Positions 1 to 10,743 of a DNA stretch of 64,000 bases are shown here, one piece after another. The first letter of the stretch is position 1; each line of letters opens with the position of its first letter. This DNA comes from Odontesthes bonariensis (lineage: Eukaryota > Chordata > Actinopteri > Atheriniformes > Atherinopsidae). Position numbers and translations under genes: made by a program. The notes under the pieces are model-generated. The model made no database searches, was not told where the DNA came from, and was given only the letters and a program-made list of their open reading frames with translations. Where the stretch lies: positions 34,651,429-34,715,428 of the forward strand of contig NC_134513.1 of assembly GCF_027942865.1 (NCBI RefSeq), in the 5' to 3' direction.

Positions 1-534
1 TTCCAGTGTCCTTAAACAGTAGTAAATCAGTGGCAGTAAAGCACCTGCAGCCAGGAGGGCATGTCCGTACCTACCTCATGTAATTATGTCACTGAAGAAG
101 AGCTCAGAATAACTCAAAATAAATGTTTTCAGTCGAGTTTTAAAGACTCTCAGAGACTAGATTTAAAGACTTAATTTAGTGAGCATAAACAAGTATCACA
201 GTTCAGAATCAGTCATAACATTATGACCACCCAGCTGATACTATTTTTCTACAGAAACACTGTGAACTCCACCAGACCTCTGAAGGTGTAGCAGCAGTGA
301 CATTCTCAGGTGCTGACTGGCTTTTCTTGTGTCTGTCATCACAGCGTATAATCCCTTTATATCTGTGCCAAGACTGCATTGCATTATTATCAGGAATGCA
401 TGATGGAACTGTGGACCTGCAGCCTTCGTCACCACAAAGGAGGACGACGAAGACCGATGAAAACATTCCTGCTGTCGTGGTGACGCCACATACCCGCCAC
501 CACAAAAGACTCATCCCTTCATGACACAGGGATG
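1..534. other. Intergenic, no gene recognised
   Basis: No convincing exon on either strand. The stretch near 215-330 (beginning with the words cataacattatgaccaccc and continuing to agacctctgaaggtgt) resembles a dispersed fish repeat that I know only from memory. I cannot assign it to a family with confidence. The short open frames here have no domain or splice support. Confidence 0.3.
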
Positions 535-1500
535 TTTAGCCCCTTAACGCCTGAATTTATATAGCTGTATATAAAAAAAATGTTTTGTGTGTGTTTTAGC
601 CTTTAAGTAGATGGAATCCTGGTCAATTTGGAGTCAATTTGGTATGTTTGGTATGTAATTTGGTATGTTCCTCTTTTGCAACACCAGGCATAATGGTCAA
701 TAATAAGATAACAACAACACAGTAATATAACAGTGAAAAAACAATGGACCTCATGCAAGAACCGTTCGTACGCACAGATTTGTTCTTAAATCGTCCGTAC
801 GAGTGATTTAAGAGAATTTGCGCATTCACCAATCTTTTCGTATTTTACGTTTTCTTTCAGGTACGAACAGAATTTACGAGTGATCCAGAGCTGTCGTAGG
901 AGTTTCGTAAAATAGTCCGCTGTTATTCAAATCACGTTTGCTTGACTAATGGATTTTATATTTAATTACTTTGAAGAAAACATAAATAAATATACATTAT
1001 ACCCCATAATTATGCTGACATTATTCTGTTTGACTTAAAGGTAGGGTAGGAGATCCTGGATTTTGAGTCCAGCGAAGCTGCATTTTGAAAATACACAGGT
1101 AAAAAGTCCCAACCCTTTTCTTCACTTTCCACCCCGAAGGCACGCCTCTAGAGTACATGAACGCGCACGAGCACGAAGGTGCACGAGCGCTGTTCTGACA
1201 GCAAGCATCGATCGTTGCCGTATTTAGTATTTAGTATTTAGTTTATGCTAACTATACGTTTAATAATGCTAGGTGCTAGCCAAGCTGGCTCTAGTTTAGC
1301 TTCCTGCCAAGCTTCGTTCACGGAGCAGGGTACGCGCACAGGGGGAAGGAGGGGGAAGGAGGGGGAGGGGGAGGGAGGAGCAGATTGCAGTTTGATAGAC
1401 GGCATCAGAATCCAATCATTGTGAACGGTCCGTTCACAATGATTGGATACTGTTTTTCCTAGATTGTACGTTCTAGAGGCCACTAAAACTTTTCATATTT

Positions 1501-2328
1501 GTGTCAAAACTTTTAATTAATTGGTTGCAATGGGGGTGTGAAGAGTATTTCAAGCAATATGTAAAAAAATGTTCCAGAAAAAGATCCCCTACCCTGCCTT
1601 TAAATTGTGCACTAATTGAAGGTTCATTTGAATCTGTAACGGGAAGCGCAGCGGCTGTCTTGCTACTTTTGGATGCCTTAGTGCGTCAGGCTCTTGGAAG
1701 AGACCGTGTGGAGACAGACGAATGGCTGACATCGCAATTTAGATTGCCAAGGACTGTGCTACTGCAAATATGCAGCTTGCTAGAGCCACAACTCCAGAGA
1801 AAAACACGCCGATCAAACCCAATTCCACCACACACCCAGGTCCTCACCATCTTTGGATTTTTGGCCACTGGAACCTTTCAGAGCGAGATTGGAGACAGAT
1901 CGGGGGTGTCCCAGTCCTCTGTGAGTCGTGCGCTCCCCTTGGTCATCAAAACTCTCATCAGTTTATCACCCATGGTACATCAAATTCCCATACACCGCTG
2001 TCCAACAAGTACAAATTAACAGGGACTTTCATGCCTTGGCTGGACTGCCAAACATAATTGGAGCACGAGACACATATACGCATCAAAGCACCCGTGCTGT
2101 GGTGGAACGCACTGAGCTGAAGGCCAGGTGGGTGTGTCTCGATACAGCGGGGGGCAAACTGCTCTATAGCCCAGAGAAGGCATGCCAGATTTGCACAATA
2201 TTGCCATGAACGGTCTCCTACTACCTGAACCAGCCCAGGCAGACCAGAAGGTGCCAGAAGACCCCCCTAATGGACCACCCCATCAAAGAGCCATCATGAT
2301 GAGGCAACAACTGATTGCACGGCTTTAG
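1501..2328 (+). pseudogene. HARBI1-like Harbinger transposase, broken
   Basis: The plus-strand reading from about 1,640 matches the HARBI1-type N-terminal half: an LVRQALGRDR segment, DEWLTSQFRLPR, PIPPHTQVLTIFGFLATG, and a helix-turn-helix-like GDRSGVSQSSVSRALP. Near 1,975 the frame shifts (from +1 to +2) and continues with KFPYTAVQQVQINRDF and LAGLPNIIGA. A second shift near 2,060 gives THIRIKAPV. The sequence then jumps to VVERTELKARWVCLDTAGGK and a C-terminal tail ending LIARL at the stop 2,326-2,328. The roughly 80 residues that should lie between KAPV and VVERT, including the second catalytic aspartate, are deleted. Total coding length corresponds to about 230-275 residues against about 350 for the family. 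It cannot encode an active nuclease. Confidence 0.85.
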
Positions 2329-2388
2329 TTGCAGTCATCGAGCGCCTGCCCAGGGGGAGACGTTTTTTTTTTTCAAGCCATTTTCATA

Positions 2389-2604
2389 TTAAACCATTTC
2401 TTTTTTTATTTCGGTGACATTGCGAACTACAGGTGACACAGAATTAATAGCACTCGTAATTGCTTCCCATTTCTTCGCTTTAGCAGGTCCCGTAATTCCA
2501 CTGCTGACACTGCTAAAAAAGACAGATTTTCCTTTTTGGATCTCTGAAAGCAGAACTTCAATCTCAGAGCCCCTAAAGTTGTTCTATTTGCGCCTTGATC
2601 CCAT
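2389..2604 (-). pseudogene. Myb/SANT-like Harbinger partner, nonsense-mutated
   Basis: On the minus strand an ATG at 2,604-2,602 begins MGSRRK and is followed at once by TAG. The same frame then continues for over 60 codons through a Myb/SANT-like DNA-binding domain: SEIEVLLSEIQKGKSVFFSS, SSGITGPAKAKKWEAITSAI and NVTEIKK, up to TAA at 2,389-2,391. This is the form of the Myb-like domain found in the second protein of Harbinger elements and in the related vertebrate NAIF1. In the family this protein brings the transposase into the nucleus and to the DNA ends. Only the N-terminal domain remains; the usual acidic C-terminal part is missing. The early stop shows loss of function. Confidence 0.75.
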
Positions 2605-3056
2605 TCTCATGACTCAACACTCAACACTTCCTGACACAGGAGCGTGGAAGCGCAGCCTTATATGGTATAATTTTGGGCGTGGAGTATGCAAATTTACTAT
2701 CCTCGTGCACGTGAACTTAGATACGCACAGGTGTGATTCATCATTTCCGCAAGTCGTTTACACACTTTTTCCGAAGTTAAGAGCGTTTGTTGAATCTGAC
2801 GTGGCGTGTTCGTACGAGACCTTCTTACGAAAAAAATGAGAGAAATTTAGAATAAAAATACGAAAATGTTCTTGCATGAGGCCCAATGTTTTTTTATTCA
2901 CCCTTTTTTTTTCCATATTTATTTATATAAAGGTTCCTAGGTACGCAGTGAATATGGACTAACCGGCATTGGGGGAATAAAGATGCTAACTCAGCTGGCT
3001 GATTGAGTCAAACGGTTTGTAGCATATATGCGACAATAGGCATTAAGGGGTTAAAT

Positions 3057-3818
3057 TAACAGATTATTGTTTCTTATCAGACAAATTGATTTGATTTTAT
3101 TGACACACCATCACATGAGTTTGAGGAACATGATTTTTGCAGAGCTTACGGTTCCTCTGTTACATCCACAAACACTGAACATGTACAGCAGCCTCACAGC
3201 ACCTACTGTGCAGCTGAGTTTTACAAAGCCTTCTTTACATACAGCCTTCAGCTACTGAAAGACTGGTTGAACTGGTTTTAGTTTTGTTTTTTAACTGGAT
3301 TATGATTCCATTGGAAATGTTTTTCAGATCAGTTCGGTGCTGGTCTCAGACTGCGTTTCCCTCAGGTTTGGGCTGTTTCAGTTTGCTCTGAATACAGTTG
3401 TACACTGGTTTTAGCCTGGTTTCAGATTTGATGATTAACTGGTCTTGTAATAGTCTTGGGCTTTGTTTTAACATATTTTCAGCTTATACATTAGATGTAT
3501 TTTTGGGCCTTTGACTCTTGCTTGTCACTTGAGGAGCATTAACACCTCCTTGTGGCCCGGGCGAGATCCGCTGACCTTCTTTTACATTTCACAGACGCAT
3601 GCGACATCATTTTATTTATCATCTGACTCACAGAGATGGAGGCTGTAAATCTGAGAAAATCAAAGAGTCATCTGGATTATATTTAACTCTGAAAACGAAA
3701 GTGTGCCAGTCTGTTGAAACAGCTGTGCTTCTATAAATAACTGAAATAAATCAGCAGTGTTTGAGCCTGTTTCAGCCTTTGTTTCAACACAAAGCGCTCG
3801 GCTAAATATGGATCCTTA

Positions 3819-3858
<40 letters not shown>

Positions 3859-6420
3859 GGAAGTATGCTGGTGTTTCTTCTTTTCCTGGTGACACCTGTG
3901 TGGGAAATCACCTGTGAGGTCATCACACAGGTGAAGCTCTGCCCCCCCCCACACACACACACACAGTCGTTCTAGTTAGTCGACTGGTTTATGACTTAGT
4001 TTGGACTGTTTTTAGCCTGCTTTGGGGCTGGTTTTGTGTTGTTTTTTCCTTCTGCCAGCATCAAGAAAAGTCAGCTTGGCACAGCTCACTGGATTAAAAC
4101 AAACGGTAAAATTGGAAAGTGTCCTCAGTTTACAGGACGGTGACCCCAAACACACATCAAAGCTGGTTGTAGAATAAAAAGCTAAGTTCTGACCAAGGAC
4201 AAGAATGCAACCAGTTCTGTCAAACCAGAGTTCTACCAGGAGCTTGTTGGTGGATATTAAAACTACAAATCAAGGTGTGCTTTAATAGTTATGAGCTCGA
4301 GACTTGACTCCAAGAAGAAGAACTCAAAAAATAACTAAAAGCCCGATTCTGCTGCCACCTTCAACAAAAAACTGTATTAAATGTACAAACATGAGCTGCT
4401 TCGTTAAGTTTACCCCATAAAGAAACTAAAAAGGGAAAGGTTTTCTGTATGTTAAGATTCATTTTACAGAAGTAAAGTGACTTTGAAACATTGGAGGATG
4501 AAAACATGACTGTTAGCTTGACATTCATGCCTCTGCGGAGGTAACAGCCGCAGCTGGAGGCCTCCGTCTGCTTAGCCATCATTCACACGTTATCAAGAAT
4601 GAACTGATGAGAATTCAGACCTCCAGCCACTGCCATCACAAAACAAAGCCTCTTCAAATTCTGTGCTTCTTTGGATCCTGCATGTCTTATTCACAGATGA
4701 ACTTTATTCAAAGTTCAAAAGAAATCTGAGAGCAGTGAGCGACTTTTCACATGGTAACAAACTGTAGCCGCCGGACGGCCGGCCGGCCGGCATCCGCTCA
4801 GCAGGTGGCGCTGCAGAGAGGAGTTAAAGGAAGAGAACGCAGAGCCCAAAGAGGAGCCTTCAAACTTCTCATTAAGTTGTGCACATTGGCTTAGGGGGAA
4901 AAAAGACTCATAGTTGGATATGAATCTGAGAAAAGTAATAATGAACATTTTTTCTTAATTAAAATGACGTCATTTTGGCTTTTAGAAAGAAACATTTCAA
5001 ACTTTCCCGACGGAACATCAATCTGCTGTGAGTCTTGGTCTCTGACAAACACAAACCCCACAAACCTTTTCACCAGCAGTCAGAGCTGAAACTAAACCTA
5101 CACCATTGAAAGTAGGTAAGTAGGTGGGTGTCGTCTGCTTGTGGTTTCTGCAGATTTCTGCACCAGTTAAAGTAAGTCAGAAGTGTCAGAGAACAGCTTC
5201 GAGTCCACCGCAGCAGAAATCATGACAACACACAATATTAAGTGCTCATGCCCAGGTGATAAAGTAATCTCCCAGTTTCCTGGTTCTCATTAATGCTTCC
5301 ATTGATCAGATTCTTCATTTATTAACTGTCCATTAGCTTTCTGAAACATTTTTTCGTCCACTGAGTCCAGACGAGCATGATCGCATGTTGCATCGAGCTG
5401 GAACTGGTTGATTCGGTTTAGCTTCATTCATCAGTGTTTGTTTGTGTTTAGCGCTGTTCATGTCCAGCAGTTTCTCTTTAGTTTTGTTTCCTTTTCCAGA
5501 TTTTCAGCATCATCCATTGACTTTCCGCAGGTTTTTTAAGCATTATTAGTGACTTTTTTGATGATTCTAATCGGTTCCAGCATTGTTTATCAGTGTTCTC
5601 GCATCACAGTCTGTAGTTTTCTGCCATCTTTAAACTTTATTTCAGACTCTTTTTTTTAATGGTTGTCAGTCAGTTCAACCCAGTGAGGTTGGAAGTCATA
5701 CTATGATAAATACTATGAGCAGAATACTTCACAAATGTTGGTTGTTGGTGGTGTTTTAGTGCTTTTTTTGGCAGGATTTTTCTATTTCGATGGCCAAGGT
5801 TCTTGGAATATCTCAGTTTGAAAATAGAAAGCCTGCATTTAAAAAGTTAAATTTAAAAGTTAAACTTTGTTGGGATTCAACTGGACCAAAAACAACGTAT
5901 TGATTGTCACCCATTCCATCTTAAAGGGCATCGCCCTGGTGTGTGACTCATGTCAGAACACCCAGGTGTTGTCTTGTGCTGTGATGCTGCTCACTGGTAC
6001 TGTCCTGATATGCCAGGACACGTCAGAATACACCGCTGTCCTATTTAAGAGTCGCCACCACACTACTTACTGTTTACCCGGCCGGTGTGGACTGGACTGA
6101 ACTGTGTGGGGGAAGATGTGGTGAGGTTCATTTCCATCCTGACATTATGGAAAAAGAGTGACAAAGAAGTCGAGTGACACCCTGCAGCCAAAACTAAAAT
6201 AATGTCAATGAAATCATGAAGATAACTAAAGGAATTTCTACTGAAGTAGATTACACATTGTAAAGCAATTTATGCCTATTCTCATACTTACTAATTGATT
6301 CATTTCTTATTTCTATATCACTTGTTTCCCCAAATCATTAAAAAAAAATCTCTTTCAGTTTACCAGAAAGGTTGTTTGAATGCAGTTCTGGTTGTTGGAG
6401 GGATATTAGTGTGAATTGAT
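3057..6420. other. Intergenic, no gene recognised
   Basis: I see no exon with domain or splice support. A (CA)n microsatellite lies at 3,828-3,855 and a short C-rich/CA tract at 3,944-3,965. At 4,768-4,792 there is a short CCGG-rich run (cggccggccggccgg). An il26 gene, which sits next to il22 in other vertebrates, was looked for on the minus strand here and not found. Confidence 0.6.
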
Positions 6421-6424
6421 GGTA

Positions 6425-6600
6425 AGGCAAGGCAAGGTAATTTTATTTATAGAGCACAATTTGTACACAAGTTAATTCAAAGTGCTTTACAGCTACATAA
6501 AATCACAAGAAGGCAATAAAATCATTAAAAAGAAATAAAAAATAAAAAACCCATTAAAAATAATCATCAATTAAATCAATATATATAGAAAGAAAACATA
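6425..6600 (-). repeat. LINE 3' end (L2-type), truncated
   Basis: The words ggcaaggcaaggtaattttat and attcaaagtgctttacag closely match the 3' terminal block of the longer LINE ending at 48,126. Here only the 3' terminus is present, reading on the minus strand, with an A-rich and AT-rich stretch beyond it. Such severe 5' truncation is usual for LINE copies. No coding sequence is included. Confidence 0.6.
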
Positions 6601-6687
6601 CGTGTTCACTTATTATTTAGATATATCGTTGGTGTTGGCTGAATATTGACGAAAGTTAATTATTTCTATGTTAATTCTGTGTAACAT

Positions 6688-7045
6688 ACAGTCGTGTAAA
6701 AAATAAATAACTCCCTTCTTCGTTTCTGAGGTTTTATGTATCAGGATAGAATAAATAAATAGTACTAAAATGAGGTAAATCCATCCTCGGATGAACAACA
6801 CATGAAATATTACACAAGAGGCTGAAGCAGTGTGTGAAAAACTAAGTGAACACTTACTGCTTCCACACTGCGCTGATTAACTGATCATCAGCAATAATCT
6901 CAGAGAAGCAGCTGTTGCTGCCCATCAATCTGGGAAGGGTTAGAAGGTCATTTCCAAACTATTTGGAGTCCATCAATCTACGGAGAGAAAGATTATTACA
7001 GCAAGGTCACCCCAAGGTCAAAAACCCAAGAGCTACATCTCAGAC
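6688..7045 (+). mobile_element. Tc1 element, 5' end with internal deletion
   Basis: It begins with a tacagtcgtg terminus and carries the 5' block of a fish Tc1 family (gaacaacacatgaaatattacac, then gcagtgtgtgaaaaactaag). It continues into transposase N-terminal coding sequence around cagctgttgctgcccatcaa and gaaagattatt. The same blocks occur, inverted, in the longer Tc1 copy at 20,640-21,860, which is the best internal evidence. Between gaaagattatt and agcaaggtcaccccaaggtc about 60 bases of the other copy are missing. The copy stops abruptly at about 7,045, next to the Penelope-like fragment, so no functional transposase remains. Confidence 0.7.
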
Positions 7046-7049
7046 CAAA

Positions 7050-7770
7050 AAAAGGGGGAAAGAGCAGAGGCACTCTGAGATTTTTGTAATATAAAAAAGC
7101 CTTTAATATAGCATGGCAAGTTGGTTAAAAACACAAGGGCCTACGCGTTGCGGCCATATTGGCCTTCATCAGAGCATAGACAAAGAAAGTAAATCAAAGC
7201 TTAAAATGGCACCCATAGGTGTCAAAGTGGGTGGAGTCTTCCTATCTCATCACACCATGTGACAAGTGAACACTTGCAGTAATTGGCTGTATAAATAATA
7301 ACAATTACTGATGAGAGAGAGTGAGAAGACAATACATTTCAAAAAGGGGAAAAGGGAAAAAAACAAACAAAAAAACAATAAACTAGAAAGAGACAACAAA
7401 ACACAAGTCAAATGCATACAATATTTCAAAGGAAAGGGGAAAAGTCACATTCCTCATTTAGGCCTGGTAAAGAGGTTGCCTTCAGCTTACTGATCCAAAA
7501 GGTTTCTCTCTGGAGGAGGCTTCTCAGATGGTCTCCACCTCTAAGAGGTTTTTGGACCACTTCCATCACCATCACCTTTAGGGAGGAAGCAGAGGGATGT
7601 CCGGCCTGTTGATAATGGGCTGCCATAGGGTAGGCCAGATTTGTTGTCCTGATGGCATACTTGTGTTCCGCAACACAAGTATGCCATCAGGTTTAAAGCC
7701 TCTCCGTGACTACAGAGACGGATTGACGGATAGCGACGGAGAAGCATACTGAGGCCTAAAGGCACGCCGG
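7050..7770 (-). mobile_element. Penelope-like element, GIY-YIG tail
   Basis: Minus-strand reading from about 7,640 to the stop near 7,427 gives a protein end with MAAHYQQAGHPSASSLK, PLRGGDHLRSLLQRETFWI and LPGLNEECDFSPFL. This fits the C-terminal GIY-YIG endonuclease region of vertebrate Penelope-like retroelements, where a glycine-rich GGD block, LLQRE-FWI and GLNE-FSPFL close the protein. The long 3' UTR runs to about 7,050 and includes a stretch around 7,140-7,175 (acgcgttgcggccatattggcc on plus) that I associate with this repeat class. Reverse transcriptase is absent: the copy is 5'-truncated and ends in a fold-back at 7,648-7,691. Confidence 0.65.
7648..7691. repeat. Perfect 20-bp inverted repeat with 4-nt loop
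   Basis: Bases 7,648-7,667 are the exact reverse complement of 7,672-7,691, separated by ccgc. One arm is the expected Penelope-like coding sequence (tatgccatcag on the minus strand), so the other arm is a fold-back copy at the 5' truncation point. Confidence 0.9.
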
Positions 7771-8225
7771 CTACATCATGTAGCGTAGTTTGAATGGATT
7801 ATGGGTGCGTTCTTATGATTGGCTGAAACAAGGAAGGTATCTGATTGGTTGCAGATCATTTCGTGTTAAAAAAAAAAAAAGACATCTGTGGGTTGAAGCA
7901 AGTCAGGGGAGTCTCAAAATCCACACACAAATGCAGCGAAGTCCACAGACCAGAAGCAGTTTGTAAATGTAGTTATATTTGTGTGTGCATCAGAAATACA
8001 TTTGTGAATCTGTCCTGCGCATTTGTGAATATTGAAACTTATTATGTCCTGATGCGTAAAGCTTTAGAGCTGAAACAGGGTGCACTTTCTTCTTGTTGGT
8101 GTCTGAATACACAGTTCAACACTGACTGATATCAGCTTTAAGGTCTGAAACAAAACAGATCACAGCATGTGCTTCAAAGCTTTGAAAAGAAGAGAACTAA
8201 AGACAAATGATGACAAATGAAGATT

Positions 8226-8515
8226 TTTATTTGAAAAACTTTGGATCCATGCAGTGCATACATATTTAAATACTGTAACATTTATAATAATGAGCCATAA
8301 CATGGCAACATAGTCAACACCGGAGTCCTTTCAGCTCTGGCATCAAAACGCTCTGATCAACAAAACGTTTCAGTCAATATAAATATTCAATGTGAAAGTT
8401 AAAAAACTTAAATATGTTCTCAATTTAAATATGTTAATAAATAAAAGGTATAAAAGCTGCGGCTAAAATAGTTTGAATAGGACTAAACGTGTTTTGACGG
8501 AAGTGCGTAAAGGCT
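8226..8515 (-). promoter_or_regulatory. il22 3' UTR with AU-rich elements and poly(A) signal
   Basis: Downstream of the il22 stop (minus strand), at least five ATTTA pentamers can be read (TAAAT on plus, near 8,268, 8,381, 8,409, 8,426 and 8,440). An AATAAA hexamer (plus 8,226-8,231) lies about 290 bases after the stop, so cleavage is expected near 8,205-8,215. Clustered ATTTA motifs are the usual mark of rapidly degraded cytokine mRNAs. Their presence is seen; their use is inferred. Confidence 0.6.
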
Positions 8516-10236
8516 TCATTTGGCGGCGGCCGGCTTTGGCTCGACGCAGTAATCGTACAGGTAAGTGAACAGGATGTCGATCTCTCCCACCGCTTTGTTT
8601 ATGCCGCGCTCCCCCTCCATCTGAAACACACAGGAGAAACGATAAAAAATGCACCAGGATAAAGAGAAAATCTTTCATCTTTTTTTGACATCTGAATTAC
8701 ACCCAAAATTCAAAGTGAGGTCGTCTAAAAGCTCCAATCACGAGTCATCATGTGTCATCATTAAATATCGATATTTTATTCTTTCAGTATCACAATTATT
8801 GTTGGTAATCGCCCTTAATCGGAAGTCAAAAATCACTGTTAATAAACAGAACCTTATTAACTGATTAATGAAGCGTTTTTAATATCTGATCCTCTTCACA
8901 GTTTATAAAATGTCGACTCATTCCAGTTATATTATTGAATTATTTATTTCAGTGAAATCTCACCTCTTCCAGCTTCCTGCGGAACTCCACAGCCTGATGA
9001 TGGTTGTGGTAGTGAGTCACGTTCTGCAGAGACAGACAGGTGGGTTCTGGAGGTTAGTGGCTGCTAAAGGTCTTATCACTTTCATCTGTGAGCATGTGTT
9101 TTGTATGTTCAGTCTCGGAAACCACAGAAAGGTGATATCGATTTTAGGATCAACCACATCTCCGCCACATGTTGCAGAAAAAGATGAGTGGCATCCGTTA
9201 TCGCCTCTTACATTTGACAGGCTGTGTGACCCACTCATTGAGCGAAAGTCTGTTATTTTCAACATTTTCAGGTTTTATTGTCAGATGTTCGGTTCGGGAA
9301 ACATTACCCCCAGGCTCACTTTATTGTAAATCTAAAAGATTACCTGTCATCACCAACAAGATGCAGTGATTAACATAACTGTAACTAACTCCAATTATGA
9401 CTGAATAAAGGAATGAGAACTCACGCAGCCATGAGTCTTCAGATCCTCGCTGACGCGGTGGAGGTCGATCCTCAGTTTGGGAATGCTGGGATACTCAGTG
9501 TTATGGTGAGGCAGGATGTTGCGCAGGTAGAAGTCGAGGATGTTGGCGTGGAGGCAGCAGATCGTCAGGTGCTCCTGGAGGAGGGGGAGAGGTCAGACAT
9601 GTTACAGTTCATTAGAGTCCTGCTCTGAAAGTGTTACCTCAGTGGGGCATATTCTCAGGGAGAGGAACTCACCTGGTCTTCAGGGTCTTCACGTCTGGGT
9701 ATCAGTCTGATGCTGGTGTCCTCCTCTGGCTCTGATTTCTGAGCCTGAAGAGACAAATTACCACAACTTATTAACCTTCAAAATAATGATCATGTGAAAT
9801 ATTGCCAGTTTTTTTTTTTATGGTGGTGCCGAACCAGAACCCTATTTTACTGAAAACAAAAATAACTTTTTTTTAAAACTAAAAGCAGAATAAATTTGTT
9901 TGGGTTTTTTTGGTGTAAAAAATCACACTTCATTTTTCTGACACCCTGAACAAAACTTTAGATTAAACTCGTTAAACATGAGCGTTTGTTTTTGAGTCAA
10001 CAAGCGAAATGAAAGATTTGTCTTCTGTCAAACTTTTACATCTTAAACTGAAGGCTTACATTTTGCGACACATGAAGGATCGTCTCTTGCACGGACGGGT
10101 CCAGTAGCGGGCCGTCAAGCAACTTCTTAACTGGGTGTGCCACCACCTGCTGGCTCCAGCCAATCACAAGCAGGATGGCGAGCATGGCGGCGGCCGGACG
10201 GAGGATGGAGACGAGTGTGATGGCGTTGAGCTGCAT
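8516..10236 (-). CDS. il22: Interleukin-22
   Basis: Five coding exons on the minus strand: 10,236-10,060; 9,744-9,673; 9,574-9,425; 9,023-8,964; 8,620-8,516. All junctions are AG/GT and phase 0, and the sum is 564 nt, 187 aa plus TGA (human IL-22: 179 aa). Exon 1 gives a hydrophobic signal peptide ([16 protein letters not shown]) with likely cleavage before HPVKK. Family marks: TSIRLIP near residue 75, [17 protein letters not shown], a THGC/NVTHYH junction holding an N-glycosylation site (NVT), and the last-exon helix [18 protein letters not shown] ending DYCVEP. That last exon is the IL-10/IL-22 signature (human IL-22 has IKAIGELDLLF). IL-22 is secreted by lymphoid cells and acts on epithelia through IL22RA1/IL10RB and STAT3. 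Its position beside mdm1 is conserved. IL-26 is the main alternative, but the cysteines and RLI motif favour IL-22. Confidence 0.93.
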
Positions 10237-10420
10237 GCTTCGGGCAGATAGAGGACGTTAATCCGTTCAGAGGACGAGTCTTTGAGCTGCAAGACAGAAG
10301 CAGATGATAAAGTTAACTGACGGTCAGAACATGAAAGAGTTAAAGGAAACTGCTGCGTCTGAGCGTGTGCACCAACCTGTCAGCAGGTGCTGGTGTGAAG
10401 ACGTCTCTGTGCCACGGCCC

Positions 10421-10426
10421 TTTATA
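10421..10426 (-). promoter_or_regulatory. il22 TATA box
   Basis: The minus strand reads TATAAAGGGCC, 185 bases upstream of the il22 ATG. Transcription is expected to start about 30 bases downstream, near 10,390-10,397, giving a 5' UTR of about 155 bases if there is no leader intron. Confidence 0.6.
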
Positions 10427-10495
10427 CAGATCCACCCTCCGCCCCCTCTGCAAGAATATAGGACATCGAAAAAACCCCAGCGCTCACGCACAGTG

Positions 10496-10497
<2 letters not shown>

Positions 10498-10528
<31 letters not shown>

Positions 10529-10743
10529 CACACACCCCCACAGGTCAGTGCTGACCTGGTATTGGTTTACTGTCTTTTCCACAAAGGGGAAATTAACTGT
10601 CAGTCAAGGTGTAACAACTTCATAAATACATGTCATCAATTTGCTTAGAGCATTTTAATTCAACTTCTGTGTACAATTCTCATTTCCTTTGTGTGTGCGT
10701 GTGTGTGTGTGTGTGTGTGCGTGTGTGTGTGTGTGTGTGTGTT
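10498..10743. repeat. Paired (CA)n and (GT)n microsatellites
   Basis: (CA)n occupies 10,498-10,526 and an imperfect (GT)n 10,691-10,743, so two complementary tracts lie 165 bases apart just upstream of the il22 promoter. They can pair as a stem in single strands. Confidence 0.9.

Larger units (their letters stand above)
746..2884 (+). mobile_element. PIF/Harbinger DNA transposon, decayed
   Basis: The element is 2,139 bp. Terminal inverted repeats are ggacctcatgcaagaac at 746-762 and its complement at 2,868-2,884, with one mismatch. A 3-bp duplication AAT sits at 743-745 and 2,885-2,887; three-base duplications are the rule for PIF/Harbinger. Inside are the two genes typical of the superfamily: a DDE transposase on the plus strand and a Myb/SANT-like partner on the minus strand, arranged tail to tail. 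Both are broken, so the copy should be inactive. CGTACG-rich subterminal sequence at both ends (about 765-800 and 2,806-2,830) may be transposase-binding sequence. Confidence 0.85.
535..3056. repeat. Old MITE split by a Harbinger insertion
   Basis: The left end (535-552, tttagccccttaacgcct) is the inverted complement of the right end (3,039-3,056) at 16 of 18 positions. Between them lie short flanks at about 553-742 and 2,888-3,038, plus the complete Harbinger element at 746-2,884. With Harbinger removed, about 380 bp remain, a typical MITE size. It therefore looks like a nonautonomous DNA element that was later hit by Harbinger. No coding sequence of its own is visible and I cannot name the superfamily. 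Confidence 0.55.

Noticed and set aside
5860..6110. Possible small gene or LTR with a TATTTAAG box near 6,040
   Set aside because: No paired LTR, primer site or coding domain was found; composition alone is insufficient.
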